A stretch of DNA of 8,481 bases from an uncultured Bacteroidales bacterium (GCA_903928285.1 CAIYQH010000156.1:1-8481), one strand, 5' to 3'; shown: positions 1 to 7,403, numbered from the stretch's first letter. Notes: generated by a model from the sequence alone, not told the origin. Program-made: numbers and translations.

Positions 1-533
1 CCGATGGTGCCGTTGATGATGATCACATCGCCGGGTTTAATATCCGCGGCTTTGCCTATCAGGCGGTCTTTATCGCTGATCATACCGATCCCGGCCGTAT
101 TGATGAACAGCTTGTCACATTTGCCCCTGTTCACAACCTTCGTGTCGCCGGTGACAATACTAACTTTCGCTACACGGGCCTCTGCGGCAAGGGATGACAC
201 GATTTCCTCCAGCTCCATCATGGGGAATCCCTCTTCGATAATAAAGGAAACGCTGATATACCGGGGAGTTGCGCCTGAAACTGCCAGGTCGTTTACGGTG
301 CCGCATACCGACAATTTTCCGATATTTCCACCGGGGAAAAAGATCGGATCGATTACAAACGAATCGGTTGTAAAGGCCAGGTAAGGGGCCTCGGCAGGCA
401 GAATGGCTGAATCGGTCTGCTCATTCAGGATAATGTTCCCGAAATGTTTCAGGAACACCTCTTCGATAAGGTTGTGCATCATCCGGCCACCATTACCATG
501 GCTCAGCAGTATTTTTTCCTCTTTCAGGTTCAT
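1..533 (-). CDS. hypE: Hydrogenase maturation protein HypE, N-terminal 177 residues (runs off left edge)
   Basis: HypE dehydrates the thiocarboxamide that HypF places on the C-terminal cysteine of HypE, using ATP, to give the thiocyanate that donates CN- to the iron of [NiFe]-hydrogenase. The translated part carries the PurM/AIRS-type ATP-binding half: the glycine-rich SHGNGGRMM at residues 11-19, DSAIL at 41-45, TTDSFVIDP at 55-63, the GGNIGKLSVCGTVNDLAVSGA stretch at about 68-88, and TGDTKVV at 128-134. The C-terminal domain and the acceptor cysteine lie outside the window, so their integrity cannot be judged. The start is the ATG at 533-531, whose last two bases open the TGA stop of hypD (ATGA overlap). 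No Shine-Dalgarno sequence precedes it, so translational coupling to hypD is likely. It follows hypF, hypC and hypD on the same strand. Identification is very secure from motifs and context. Confidence 0.95.
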   Translation of the reverse strand, partial: MNLKEEKILLSHGNGGRMMHNLIEEVFLKHFGNIILNEQTDSAILPAEAPYLAFTTDSFVIDPIFFPGGNIGKLSVCGTVNDLAVSGATPRYISVSFIIEEGFPMMELEEIVSSLAAEARVAKVSIVTGDTKVVNRGKCDKLFINTAGIGMISDKDRLIGKAADIKPGDVIIINGTI

Positions 534-1609
534 GAGCGGTATTTATAATAGGTGGCACAGGTACCTTCGCCTGAAACCATGCAGGCGCCAACCGGATCGG
601 CAGGGGTGCACCGTGTGGCAAAAAGCCCGCAATCATTGGGTGTTTTCAATCCCCGCAGGATGGATCCGCAGATACAGCCTTTGGGATCGGTTGGCTCGGG
701 AACGGTTAGCGGATAGGTTTTTTCCGCATCAAACGCTGAGAATTCATCCCTGATTTTCAGTCCGCTGGAGGGAATGATCCCCAATCCCCGCCACCGGTCG
801 TCCCTGGGTTCAAAAACGCGGGTAAGGAACCCTGCTGCAATGGGATTACCCTCAGGATGGACAATACGTTTATACTGGATTTCCACCTTCGGTTCACCTG
901 CCTCCATCTGACGGGAAAGCATCAGGATCGCCTGCATCATGTCAACAGGCTCAAATCCGGCAACTACCACCCCCAGTCTATAAACTGTCGCAAGGTCGTT
1001 GTAAATGGCGGTGCCGGTAATAGCGGTTACATGACCCGGGGCAATAAAGCCATCGATCTTCACCCCCTCATCCACCAGGGCTTTCATGACCGGCGGCATT
1101 ACCTTGTGCGCGCTCAGTACGAAAAAGTTGTTTATGTTTTCTGTTTTTGCCTGCACGATTGCCGCAGCCGTTGCGGGAGCTGTCGTTTCAAAACCGATTC
1201 CAAGGAAAAAGACAGGCCTGCCCTGATTTTTTTTGGCAATCTCCAGTGAATCCATTACGGAATAGACAATCCGGATATCCTCCCCGTTTGCTTTCTCTTT
1301 TTCCAGCGAACTGACAGAGCCGGGCACCCTGATCAGGTCGCCGTAGGTGGTGATAATGGATCCGGGCACCTTGCTGTAAGCGATCGCAGTATCGAGAAAA
1401 TGCTGGCTGGAAACACACACAGGGCATCCGGGACCCGACAAAAGCCGTATGGAGGGAGGCAGCAGCATTTGAAGTCCGAAACGGTGGATCGCCATGGTAT
1501 GACCTCCGCAAACCTCCATCAGCGTGATCTCTTTTGTTGAAACCCTCTTCAATTCCTCTGAAACGGCAAGAATCAAATCTTTTTTCCTGTATTCGTCGAT
1601 GTATTTCAT
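530..1609 (-). CDS. hypD: Hydrogenase maturation protein HypD (Fe-S scaffold for Fe(CN)2CO assembly)
   Basis: HypD forms a complex with HypC in the cytoplasm on which the Fe(CN)2CO moiety of [NiFe]-hydrogenase is built; it accepts cyanide from HypE. At 359 residues it is close to the usual 360-380. The family cysteines are present: C34 in EVCGGHT, and C62 and C65 in SGPGCPVCV. These match Cys41, Cys69 and Cys72 of the E. coli protein with a constant offset of 7. The central GIGFETTAPAT and FIAPGHVTAITG motifs are intact. The C-terminal cluster-binding region has cysteines at 312, 314, 327, 334, 343 and 351, including GACMVSGEGTC, which is the expected [4Fe-4S] ligand set. The start is the ATG at 1609-1607; upstream there is only a weak purine-rich stretch. 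It lies 87 nt after hypC, and its TGA stop overlaps the hypE ATG. No damage is seen. Confidence 0.97.
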   Translation of the reverse strand: MKYIDEYRKKDLILAVSEELKRVSTKEITLMEVCGGHTMAIHRFGLQMLLPPSIRLLSGPGCPVCVSSQHFLDTAIAYSKVPGSIITTYGDLIRVPGSVSSLEKEKANGEDIRIVYSVMDSLEIAKKNQGRPVFFLGIGFETTAPATAAAIVQAKTENINNFFVLSAHKVMPPVMKALVDEGVKIDGFIAPGHVTAITGTAIYNDLATVYRLGVVVAGFEPVDMMQAILMLSRQMEAGEPKVEIQYKRIVHPEGNPIAAGFLTRVFEPRDDRWRGLGIIPSSGLKIRDEFSAFDAEKTYPLTVPEPTDPKGCICGSILRGLKTPNDCGLFATRCTPADPVGACMVSGEGTCATYYKYRS

Positions 1610-1696
1610 TTAATACTCGTTTCTTCGTCGGTAAGTATTTTGGCAGGATGCTGCAGAAAGCCGCGTGATGCCGCCGGAATGCCCGCCCTGACTTTA

Positions 1697-1921
1697 TTAC
1701 TGCGGGCTATTTGCGGCAATCTCATTGAGCAGCCGTAAAGTTTCGGCAGCCTCTTCCGCATCAACTTTTTCAATGGCAAACCCGGCATGGATCATGACGA
1801 AATCGCCGGGATGTACATCATCGATCAACAAAAGACTGGCCTGGTATTCCACATCTTCGATCGTCACCAGGGCATTTGACCCTTCAATGCTGATTACTTT
1901 TGCAGGTATGGCTAAACACAT
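1697..1921 (-). CDS. hypC: Hydrogenase maturation chaperone HypC/HybG family
   Basis: This is a small chaperone (74 residues) that binds HypD and carries the Fe(CN)2CO group to the large-subunit precursor of [NiFe]-hydrogenase. It begins MCLAIPAKV. Cys2, exposed once Met is removed, is the essential iron and HypD ligand of the family. The family motif PGDFVMIHAGFAI is at residues 38-50 with the conserved His45. The C-terminus is an acidic helix (EKVDAEEAAETLRLLNEI), as expected. The ATG (1921-1919) lies inside the end of hypF, giving a 10-nt overlap, and is preceded by a perfect AGGAGG at 8-nt spacing. It sits between hypF and hypD in the operon. Paralogues such as HybG cannot be told apart by sequence alone, but the hypF-hypC-hypD-hypE setting supports the generic HypC role. 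Confidence 0.95.
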   Translation of the reverse strand: MCLAIPAKVISIEGSNALVTIEDVEYQASLLLIDDVHPGDFVMIHAGFAIEKVDAEEAAETLRLLNEIAANSPQ

Positions 1922-4152
1922 TTATTTTCCCTCCTTTTTGATGCTACAGCGAGCTGACCCAATGAAACGCCACCGTCGTTTGTAGGAATAACGGCATGTG
2001 CATAAACGTTGTACAAGTTTTTCCGGAGCCTGGCAATGATCCCTTCAAAAAGGTATTTATTCTGAAAAACCCCGCCCGAAAGAACTACCCGGCTGATACC
2101 CTCCCTGTTGCGGATGGCATTTACAGATTCAAAGATAGCGGAAATAATGGTATTATGGAACTTTGAAGCAATTATTTTGACATCGGTATTCAGCGAAAGG
2201 TCATGCACAATTCCCCTGATGGTATTATCAAACCGTATGACAGGGCCCGTGTTGAATGGGTAGGATTCATGGCAATCTGGCAGGACCATCGATTCAAGCC
2301 GCATAGGACCCTCAGCCTGGAAGGTTGCAGTCTGACAAAGGCCAAGCAGCGAGGCTACTGCATCGAATAACCTGCCTGCGCCCGAGGTCAGCGGACAGTT
2401 TATGTTCCGGTCGATCATCCTGACGACTATCTCAATTTTTTCAGGATCTGTCTCCCGGAAGATTGGCAAATCCAGCTTCCTGAATTCATTGCCAAAGACC
2501 CGGTAAAGGTACGAAACAGCCATGCGCCAGGGTTCCTCGGCCGCCAGGTCACCACCGGGCAGCGGGAGGTAATCAAAATGGGTTATCCGTTTATAATCAA
2601 CCAGATCACATACGAAAAATTCACCTCCCCAGATGTGGCCGTCGTCGCCATAGCCAGTTCCGTCGAGGGCAACGCCGATTACCTTTTCATCCAGGCCATG
2701 CTCTGCCATACAGGAGGCAATATGGGCGTGATGATGTTGCACTATCACCAGGGGGACGCCGGGAAATTTCCTGGCTGTTTTCGTGGAGATGTAATCAGGG
2801 TGCATATCGACAGCCAGCAGTGCGGGCTTCACACGGAACAGTTGCAGGAACCTGTCGATCGTTTGTTCATAGAACAGGGTGGTTTCAAGGCTTTGCAGGT
2901 CGCCGATATGCTGACTTAAAAACGCCTTTTTACCCTTCCCGACACAGAAGCAGTTTGTCAGTTCGGCCCCGAACGCCAGGATCCCGTCGGAATTCATGGT
3001 TGTTCTTACGGGTGCAGGGACATATCCGCGCGAACGCCGCATGATCCTCTCTTTCCCATCGATGATGCGAACCACCGAATCATCGGTACGGTTATAGATA
3101 TCCCTGTTATGCAGGACGATGGCCTCCATATGTTGTGTAAACTGGTCAAGCGCTACCTGGTTTTCGGTGAGAATCGGTTCGCTGCTGAAATTACCGCTGG
3201 TCATGACAATGGCAGGGGTTTTCAGGTGCCGGAAAAGCTGGTGGTGAAAGGGCAGATAGGGAAGCATCACGCCCAGGAGACTGAGGCCGGCATTTACATT
3301 ACAGGAAACTTTCCTGGCTGTTCCGCTCCCGGTGTTCAGCAGAACGATGGGCCTTCGCCACGATAGCAGCGATTGCTCCTCCTTTTTGGTCATGGTAACG
3401 TATTCGAGCAACGATCCTGTGTCGCGGAACATCACGGCAAAGGGCTTCCCTTCACGGTTTTTCACCTCCCTGAGTTTTGCAACGGCGGTGTCGTTTAGGG
3501 CGTCGCATGCTGCGTGCATGCCCCCGAGCCCTTTCATCAGAACAAGTCCACCGTTGTCGATAATGGCTGAAACCTGGCCGATGATCTCCCTGATTCCTTT
3601 ATTGGTCGGGTTGCCGGCAATATGCAATTCATAGTGTGGTCCACAGCTTCCACATGCGGTTGGCTGCGCATGAAACCTGCGGTCGGTTATGGTTTCGTAT
3701 TCCTCCCGGCAATCAGGGCACATATTAAAGGGTTGCATCGTCGTTTTGTCCCTGTCGTAAGGAAGGTCGCGAATGATGGTAAACCGGGGGCCGCAGTTGG
3801 TGCAGTTTACAAACGAATAATCAATCCGGGAACCCTCCCTGGTGATATCCTCAAGGCAGGCGCTGCAAACCGCAATATCGGGGCTGATTTCGGTGATGTC
3901 CTCCGATACATTATGGCTGTGAAGGATTGAAAAGCCAATAAAGGTTTCCGGTTCCGTCGCGACGAAGGCGACCTTTTCAATCATGGAGGCTGGAGGTGCC
4001 TCCCGTTGAAGTGAATCGAGGAAGAGAGCAATATCTGTCTCGTTCCCCGTGACGCGGATCAGCACATTTTCATTTGTATTCTGAACCCAGCCGGTGAGTT
4101 TGTTTTTTATGGCTATCCTGTAAACAAAGGGCCGGAATCCCACTCCCTGCAC
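1912..4152 (-). CDS. hypF: Carbamoyltransferase HypF, [NiFe]-hydrogenase maturation (true start probably 18-33 nt upstream)
   Basis: HypF uses carbamoyl phosphate and ATP to transfer a carbamoyl group to the C-terminal cysteine of HypE, the first step of cyanide ligand synthesis. Numbering from the GTG at 4152, the order of domains is as follows. First is an acylphosphatase domain (VQGVGFRPF with catalytic Arg7, then GWVQN with Asn25). Next are two zinc fingers (C96-x2-C99-x17-C117-x2-C120 and C145-x2-C148-x18-C167-x2-C170). A YrdC-like domain follows (KGLGGMHAACDA at 207-218, later MTSGN), then a Kae1-like domain with HHHAH at 473-477, GVALDGTGYGDDG and LSGG ending at 694. At 746 residues it is about full length. 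The reading frame stays open upstream to 4242 and encodes KSAIITVTGL, the expected first strand of the acylphosphatase fold. The GTG is then the Val of VQGVGF and unlikely to be the real start; ATC 4185, ATA 4173 or ATT 4170 are the alternatives. The TAG stop overlaps hypC. Confidence 0.95.
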   Translation of the reverse strand: MQGVGFRPFVYRIAIKNKLTGWVQNTNENVLIRVTGNETDIALFLDSLQREAPPASMIEKVAFVATEPETFIGFSILHSHNVSEDITEISPDIAVCSACLEDITREGSRIDYSFVNCTNCGPRFTIIRDLPYDRDKTTMQPFNMCPDCREEYETITDRRFHAQPTACGSCGPHYELHIAGNPTNKGIREIIGQVSAIIDNGGLVLMKGLGGMHAACDALNDTAVAKLREVKNREGKPFAVMFRDTGSLLEYVTMTKKEEQSLLSWRRPIVLLNTGSGTARKVSCNVNAGLSLLGVMLPYLPFHHQLFRHLKTPAIVMTSGNFSSEPILTENQVALDQFTQHMEAIVLHNRDIYNRTDDSVVRIIDGKERIMRRSRGYVPAPVRTTMNSDGILAFGAELTNCFCVGKGKKAFLSQHIGDLQSLETTLFYEQTIDRFLQLFRVKPALLAVDMHPDYISTKTARKFPGVPLVIVQHHHAHIASCMAEHGLDEKVIGVALDGTGYGDDGHIWGGEFFVCDLVDYKRITHFDYLPLPGGDLAAEEPWRMAVSYLYRVFGNEFRKLDLPIFRETDPEKIEIVVRMIDRNINCPLTSGAGRLFDAVASLLGLCQTATFQAEGPMRLESMVLPDCHESYPFNTGPVIRFDNTIRGIVHDLSLNTDVKIIASKFHNTIISAIFESVNAIRNREGISRVVLSGGVFQNKYLFEGIIARLRKNLYNVYAHAVIPTNDGGVSLGQLAVASKRRENKCV
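1930..1935 (-). promoter_or_regulatory. Perfect Shine-Dalgarno AGGAGG of hypC, inside hypF
   Basis: On the minus strand AGGAGG is followed by 8 nt (GAAAATAA) and then the hypC ATG. The same six bases are two in-frame AGG arginine codons near the end of hypF (KRRENKCV). None of the other start sites I could place in the window has a comparable motif, so this one probably allows strong independent initiation on hypC within the polycistronic message. Confidence 0.7.
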
Positions 4153-4222
4153 AAGACCTGTTACGGTAATTATCGCTGATTTGATGTTGCGTTGATTTTT
4201 TAATAGAAAATGAGAATCTGAA

Positions 4223-6346
4223 CTAACCCTTAATTTTCGCCTTTATCCGGACTTCATTCAACTCCTTTTCGGAAACCGCAATCTTCAGGTCTTTTGCTTT
4301 TGCCAGGTCGTTGTATGCCTGGATGTAATTTTTATCCTGCGCATATGCCAGCGACCGGAGATAGTATAACCTCCCGTCGGTCGGATTAGCTGTTATCTGA
4401 CTGGAAAAAATACTGATCGCCTCGTTTACCATATTGTCCTTAAAATAGCATACTCCCAGGTTTACCGAAGCGGTCGTATTGCCTGGCTGTAGTTCGAGAA
4501 CTTTTTTAAAATCAACAATTCCTTTTTCATAGGCACCCATCTTGTCGGTATAGAGTATGCCCCGGTTCTGATGCGCATCTACATATTCGGGGGAGAGATT
4601 TATTGCATGGGTAAAGGCTGAATCGGCTGCAGGATATCTCCCTAATCCTTCCAGTGCATTGCCCTTCAGGAAATAGTTGACAGGTTTTTCCGGATCCAGT
4701 TCAATCAACTCATTCAGGATTTTAAGGGCATTGGCAAAATCGCCCTTCTTGTTGTAGGCAAGTCCCATGTTTTTCCTGGCTTCGAGCCTGTCGTTGGCAA
4801 ACATCCCCGATTCATCTTTAATAGTGAGAACTTTCTGATAATCGGCAATGCCCTTGTCATAATCCTTCAGATTGTTTACATATAAGGCTGCGCGGGAAAG
4901 GTAAACATAGGTGGGCGCCGAAGCATCTCTGTCGCAGACAAAATTAAAGTTTTCGAGCGCTTTCTGGTAATTCCCGCCGGTAACATATTCACAGCCTATG
5001 CAAAAGTGCGGGCGCCAGTAATCCGGATACTGGGCTGAAACATCCTCCCAGAAGGTAAAGCTGTTCTTCCACACCTGGGTCCGGTGCCAGGTTAATGTCC
5101 CCAGTACCACTGTCAGCAATATTAAAATCCCAACCGCGAGTTTGCTCCAGCGGGGGTTGTCGGCAAACTTTGAAAAGAGACGGCCGCATATAAAAAACAA
5201 ACCGATATAGGGGATATAGGTATAACGGTCGGCGATAAAGCTGTCGCCAAGCGGGATAAACCGCAGGGTTATGGAGATGGTGAAAAGAAAGAAGAGGAAC
5301 CCGAAAAGGTAATCTTTGGAGAATTTCAGGGTCTTGTATACGCCAAAACAAAGAAGGACAAGGACGACCGGGGCGATATAAAGATAGAAGGGAATTTGTT
5401 TCAATGTGTTGGATGGATAGGGATATGATCCCGAGAGACTGATCGGCAGCACAAGTTTCCACAGGTATAGGAGCAAACCGTACCATCCGTAAAGGATATT
5501 GGTAAGGACCTCAATTTCTTTGTTGATGCCTGTTCCCTGCGCTTTTATGGCTAAAAGGCCGAACAGCAGGGAAACGATAAAAAATGGGATTTTTTCCAGG
5601 ACAACGGTTTTATCAAATTTCCGCCCCCGGAAATAATCAAACAGCAGGAACGCCACCGGCATGGTAACAGCCTGCCCTTTTGCAAGGCACGACAGGATAA
5701 ACAATACGAACGAACCCGCCAGGATGCTGTAGTTCCTGCGCCTGGTGTAATGCAGATACATCCATGCCGCGAGCAGAAAGAAAAACGAGAAGAGCACATC
5801 CTTTATCTCAGAAACCCATGTAACCGATTCGACGTGCATCGGATGGATACCAAACAAAAGAGCCGTAACAGCTGCAGTCTTCCATCCCTTCCTGCTGAGC
5901 AGCTCATAAATCACCAGGAAAACAAGGGCGGTATTCAGCAAGTGTAACAGGAGATTGTTCAGGTGAAACCAAAAAGGATCAAAACCACTGTAAACCGCGG
6001 GGTTTCCCTTGGGGAAAATCAGTGATTCCCAATGCAGCCAGGTGATGGTAAGCGGATGGTAATTCCCCATAACAAAGGTTGAAAAAGAGTAGACCTTTGC
6101 AAAACTGAAATTTTTCAACAGGCCGTTTTCATAAACATAACCGGGATCATCCCATAAAACAAAACTGTTCCTTAGCGCAGGGAGGAATGCTACAAAGGTG
6201 ATCGCAATAAGGGCTCCCAGAATCGCCAATAACTGCGCGAGGGAGAGGGATTCAACCGCGCCCTGCTTTTTCAGAAGGTTTGATGAAGGCATACGACCCT
6301 TTTCTGCACCGGGCTTGCTCTTTTGTTTCCTGACAGTATTGTTCAT
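4223..6346 (-). CDS. Multipass membrane GT-C-type (TMTC-like) glycosyltransferase homologue with C-terminal TPR repeats
   Basis: This 707-residue protein has a Lys/Arg-rich cytosolic N-tail (residues 1-28), then about 11-12 hydrophobic helices between roughly residues 36 and 418, then a soluble TPR region (about 430-700). The membrane half carries the pattern of polytopic GT-C and TMTC/O-mannosyltransferase-like proteins. It has an acidic pair after the first helix (WDDPGYVYEN, Asp66-Asp67), the loop motif HPMHVESVTWVSEIKDVL at 168-185, and FIADRYTYIPYIG at 370-382. The TPR half has about seven helical-pair units, for example NYQKALENF, DYDKGIADYQKVL, AYEKGIVDFKKVLEL and MVNEAISIFSSQI. By family analogy it may transfer a sugar from a lipid carrier to a protein at the membrane; the activity is inferred and the substrate unknown. 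It is first in the run leading to hypF, with a short gap. The ATG start (6346-6344) has no Shine-Dalgarno sequence. A role in hydrogenase maturation is not established. Confidence 0.8.
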   Translation of the reverse strand: MNNTVRKQKSKPGAEKGRMPSSNLLKKQGAVESLSLAQLLAILGALIAITFVAFLPALRNSFVLWDDPGYVYENGLLKNFSFAKVYSFSTFVMGNYHPLTITWLHWESLIFPKGNPAVYSGFDPFWFHLNNLLLHLLNTALVFLVIYELLSRKGWKTAAVTALLFGIHPMHVESVTWVSEIKDVLFSFFFLLAAWMYLHYTRRRNYSILAGSFVLFILSCLAKGQAVTMPVAFLLFDYFRGRKFDKTVVLEKIPFFIVSLLFGLLAIKAQGTGINKEIEVLTNILYGWYGLLLYLWKLVLPISLSGSYPYPSNTLKQIPFYLYIAPVVLVLLCFGVYKTLKFSKDYLFGFLFFLFTISITLRFIPLGDSFIADRYTYIPYIGLFFICGRLFSKFADNPRWSKLAVGILILLTVVLGTLTWHRTQVWKNSFTFWEDVSAQYPDYWRPHFCIGCEYVTGGNYQKALENFNFVCDRDASAPTYVYLSRAALYVNNLKDYDKGIADYQKVLTIKDESGMFANDRLEARKNMGLAYNKKGDFANALKILNELIELDPEKPVNYFLKGNALEGLGRYPAADSAFTHAINLSPEYVDAHQNRGILYTDKMGAYEKGIVDFKKVLELQPGNTTASVNLGVCYFKDNMVNEAISIFSSQITANPTDGRLYYLRSLAYAQDKNYIQAYNDLAKAKDLKIAVSEKELNEVRIKAKIKG

Positions 6347-6387
6347 TATTTCAGTAATTTTTTTCTTTTTAGGTAAGGTTTCCGTTA

Positions 6388-6419
6388 CAAAAATATGGGT
6401 TGGGTCTATATTAACCTAA
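6388..6419 (-). promoter_or_regulatory. Bacteroidetes-type sigma-70 promoter candidate for the TPR-hypF-hypC-hypD-hypE operon
   Basis: On the minus strand, TATTTTTG (6395-6388) is a full match to the Bacteroidetes -7 consensus TAnnTTTG. A TTAG (6419-6416) sits 20 nt upstream, against a TTTG consensus at -33 and a usual spacing of about 19-21 nt. Transcription would begin near 6382, leaving a leader of about 36 nt before the ATG at 6346. This is a pattern match only. Confidence 0.5.
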
Positions 6420-6444
6420 TTTTCACCTTCAGATTATGCTTCCG

Positions 6445-6478
6445 GGATCCTGATTCGAAAACAGGGGCCGCTTTTTTT
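6445..6478 (+). terminator. Terminator-like hairpin plus seven T in the divergent intergenic region
   Basis: GGATCCTG (6445-6452) can pair with CAGGGGCC (6462-6469) around a 9-nt loop. This gives five pairs including one G-T, one A-G mismatch, then two G-C pairs. CG, C and seven T follow (6472-6478). It has the shape of an intrinsic terminator on the plus strand, but no plus-strand gene ends here. It could stop antisense transcription from the left or act as an early terminator in the leader of the permease gene. The stem is imperfect, so confidence is low. Confidence 0.3.
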
Positions 6479-6575
6479 CAGCGCTCAATTAGGTGACGAC
6501 AGAAACGGATTGAACTTTTTTTTACCCGTAAAAGTAAATATATTTTAACTACTTTTAATCCCTTAATTGACCGCT

Positions 6576-7280
6576 ATGTTAACACTCCTGACAGGCTTTA
6601 TTGCCAGTGTGGCACATGTTGTTACCGGCCCCGATCATCTTGCGGCGGTAACTCCGCTGGCAATCGACAGCCGGAAAAAGTCATGGACCATTGGCCTGTC
6701 GTGGGGAATTGGCCATACGCTTGGCATGATCCTGATCGGTCTGCTTTTTATCCTCTTTAAAGAGATCCTTCCGGTTGAAGCCATCTCCCGGCACAGTGAT
6801 ACCGTCATCGGGATTTTACTCATAGGAATCGGCATCTGGGCGGTTGCCCGAACCTACAGACGTCACCGGCACGGGAACCGCCCCCATCCCCATTTTCATA
6901 CGGAACCATTCCTGTACGCCCACATCCATAAACATACACACAGGGAGGCCCCCGATCATGACCATGCGCACGTGCGGACGGTCAGGCAAAATGCATTTAC
7001 AGCCCTTTTTATCGGGACCATTCATGGTTTTGCGGGGTTCAGCCACCTGTTTGCATTATTACCATCACTCGCCTTGCCAACTGTTTGGGACTCGGTTATC
7101 TACCTGGCAGCCTTTGCGGCAGGCACCATCTTTACCATGATCCTTTTTGCATTCATCCTTGGACTGGTTGCCTTCAGATCGGTTGTCAGCGACAGGCAAG
7201 TCTTCCTGAAATGGTTTACGCTTACAGGTGGGTTTCTTGCCATTGCCGTTGGATTACTTTGGATCATTCACCCGTTTTAA
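6576..7280 (+). CDS. NiCoT/UreH-like membrane permease with histidine-rich loop, probable nickel (or cobalt) transporter
   Basis: This is a hydrophobic protein of 234 residues from the ATG at 6576 (237 if the in-frame TTG at 6567 is used), with about six membrane helices. Helix one holds HVVTGPDHLAA (His14, Asp20, His21), the metal-site signature of the nickel/cobalt permease and UreH-like family. It is here H-x5-D-H rather than the classical H-x4-D-H. Helix two has WGIGHTLG (His47). A cytoplasmic-type loop at residues 97-132 contains 12 histidines, a plausible metal store or sensor. The second half opens with GTIHGFAGFSH (His150, His157). Nickel as substrate is inferred from the family and from the divergent hyp operon, whose pathway needs nickel. 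Cobalt, or another function in the wider TauE/UreH-type superfamily, cannot be excluded. No Shine-Dalgarno sequence precedes either start. Nothing looks truncated. Confidence 0.75.
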   Translation: MLTLLTGFIASVAHVVTGPDHLAAVTPLAIDSRKKSWTIGLSWGIGHTLGMILIGLLFILFKEILPVEAISRHSDTVIGILLIGIGIWAVARTYRRHRHGNRPHPHFHTEPFLYAHIHKHTHREAPDHDHAHVRTVRQNAFTALFIGTIHGFAGFSHLFALLPSLALPTVWDSVIYLAAFAAGTIFTMILFAFILGLVAFRSVVSDRQVFLKWFTLTGGFLAIAVGLLWIIHPF

Positions 7281-7395
7281 GTCACGAGGGCCCTGGTCCG
7301 GGAAGCGATGCTGCCAACGCCGGAATTTTAATTTAGTCCGGATTCCGATCCTGATTATTTCAATTTTTGGTAGCTGAAAGTTGAAAAGAAAGTGC

Positions 7396-7403
7396 TAATT
7401 TTG
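7396..7403 (+). promoter_or_regulatory. -7 promoter element candidate for the sensor-type gene
   Basis: TAATTTTG fits TAnnTTTG exactly and ends 23 nt before the ATG at 7427, a sensible leader length. No well-placed -33 element is seen: the nearest TTTG (7366-7369) is 26 nt upstream instead of about 20. The match is therefore half a promoter. If real, it gives the sensor-type gene its own transcript, separate from the permease gene. Confidence 0.35.

Noticed and set aside
1612..1639. Small inverted repeat AATACT/AGTATT just upstream of the hypD ATG.
   Set aside because: Only 6 AT-rich pairs with a 16-nt loop; too weak to call a translational control hairpin.
1606..1788. A 60-codon minus-strand frame bridging the hypC-hypD gap.
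   Set aside because: It overlaps hypC in another frame, has no motif, and the remaining 87-nt gap is adequately explained as a spacer.
4..3930. Several plus-strand open frames of 70-130 codons lying opposite hypE, hypD, hypC and hypF (for example 857-1249, 2578-2919, 3109-3366, 3332-3634, 3622-3930).
   Set aside because: Each lies antisense to a gene with full family motifs, shows no recognisable domain, and has biased composition typical of a complementary-strand shadow.
6539..6557. TATATTTT (6539-6546) and TACTTTTA (6550-6557) as -7 elements for the permease gene.
   Set aside because: Both lack the final G of TAnnTTTG and neither has a TTG at suitable spacing upstream; the area is simply AT-rich.
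7320..7347. Competing hairpins after the permease gene (CCGGA/TCCGG and CGGAAT/ATTCCG).
   Set aside because: Stems of 5-6 bp with 12-15 nt loops and no T-run directly after; not enough for a terminator call. The 7281-7426 spacer otherwise holds only the -7 candidate.
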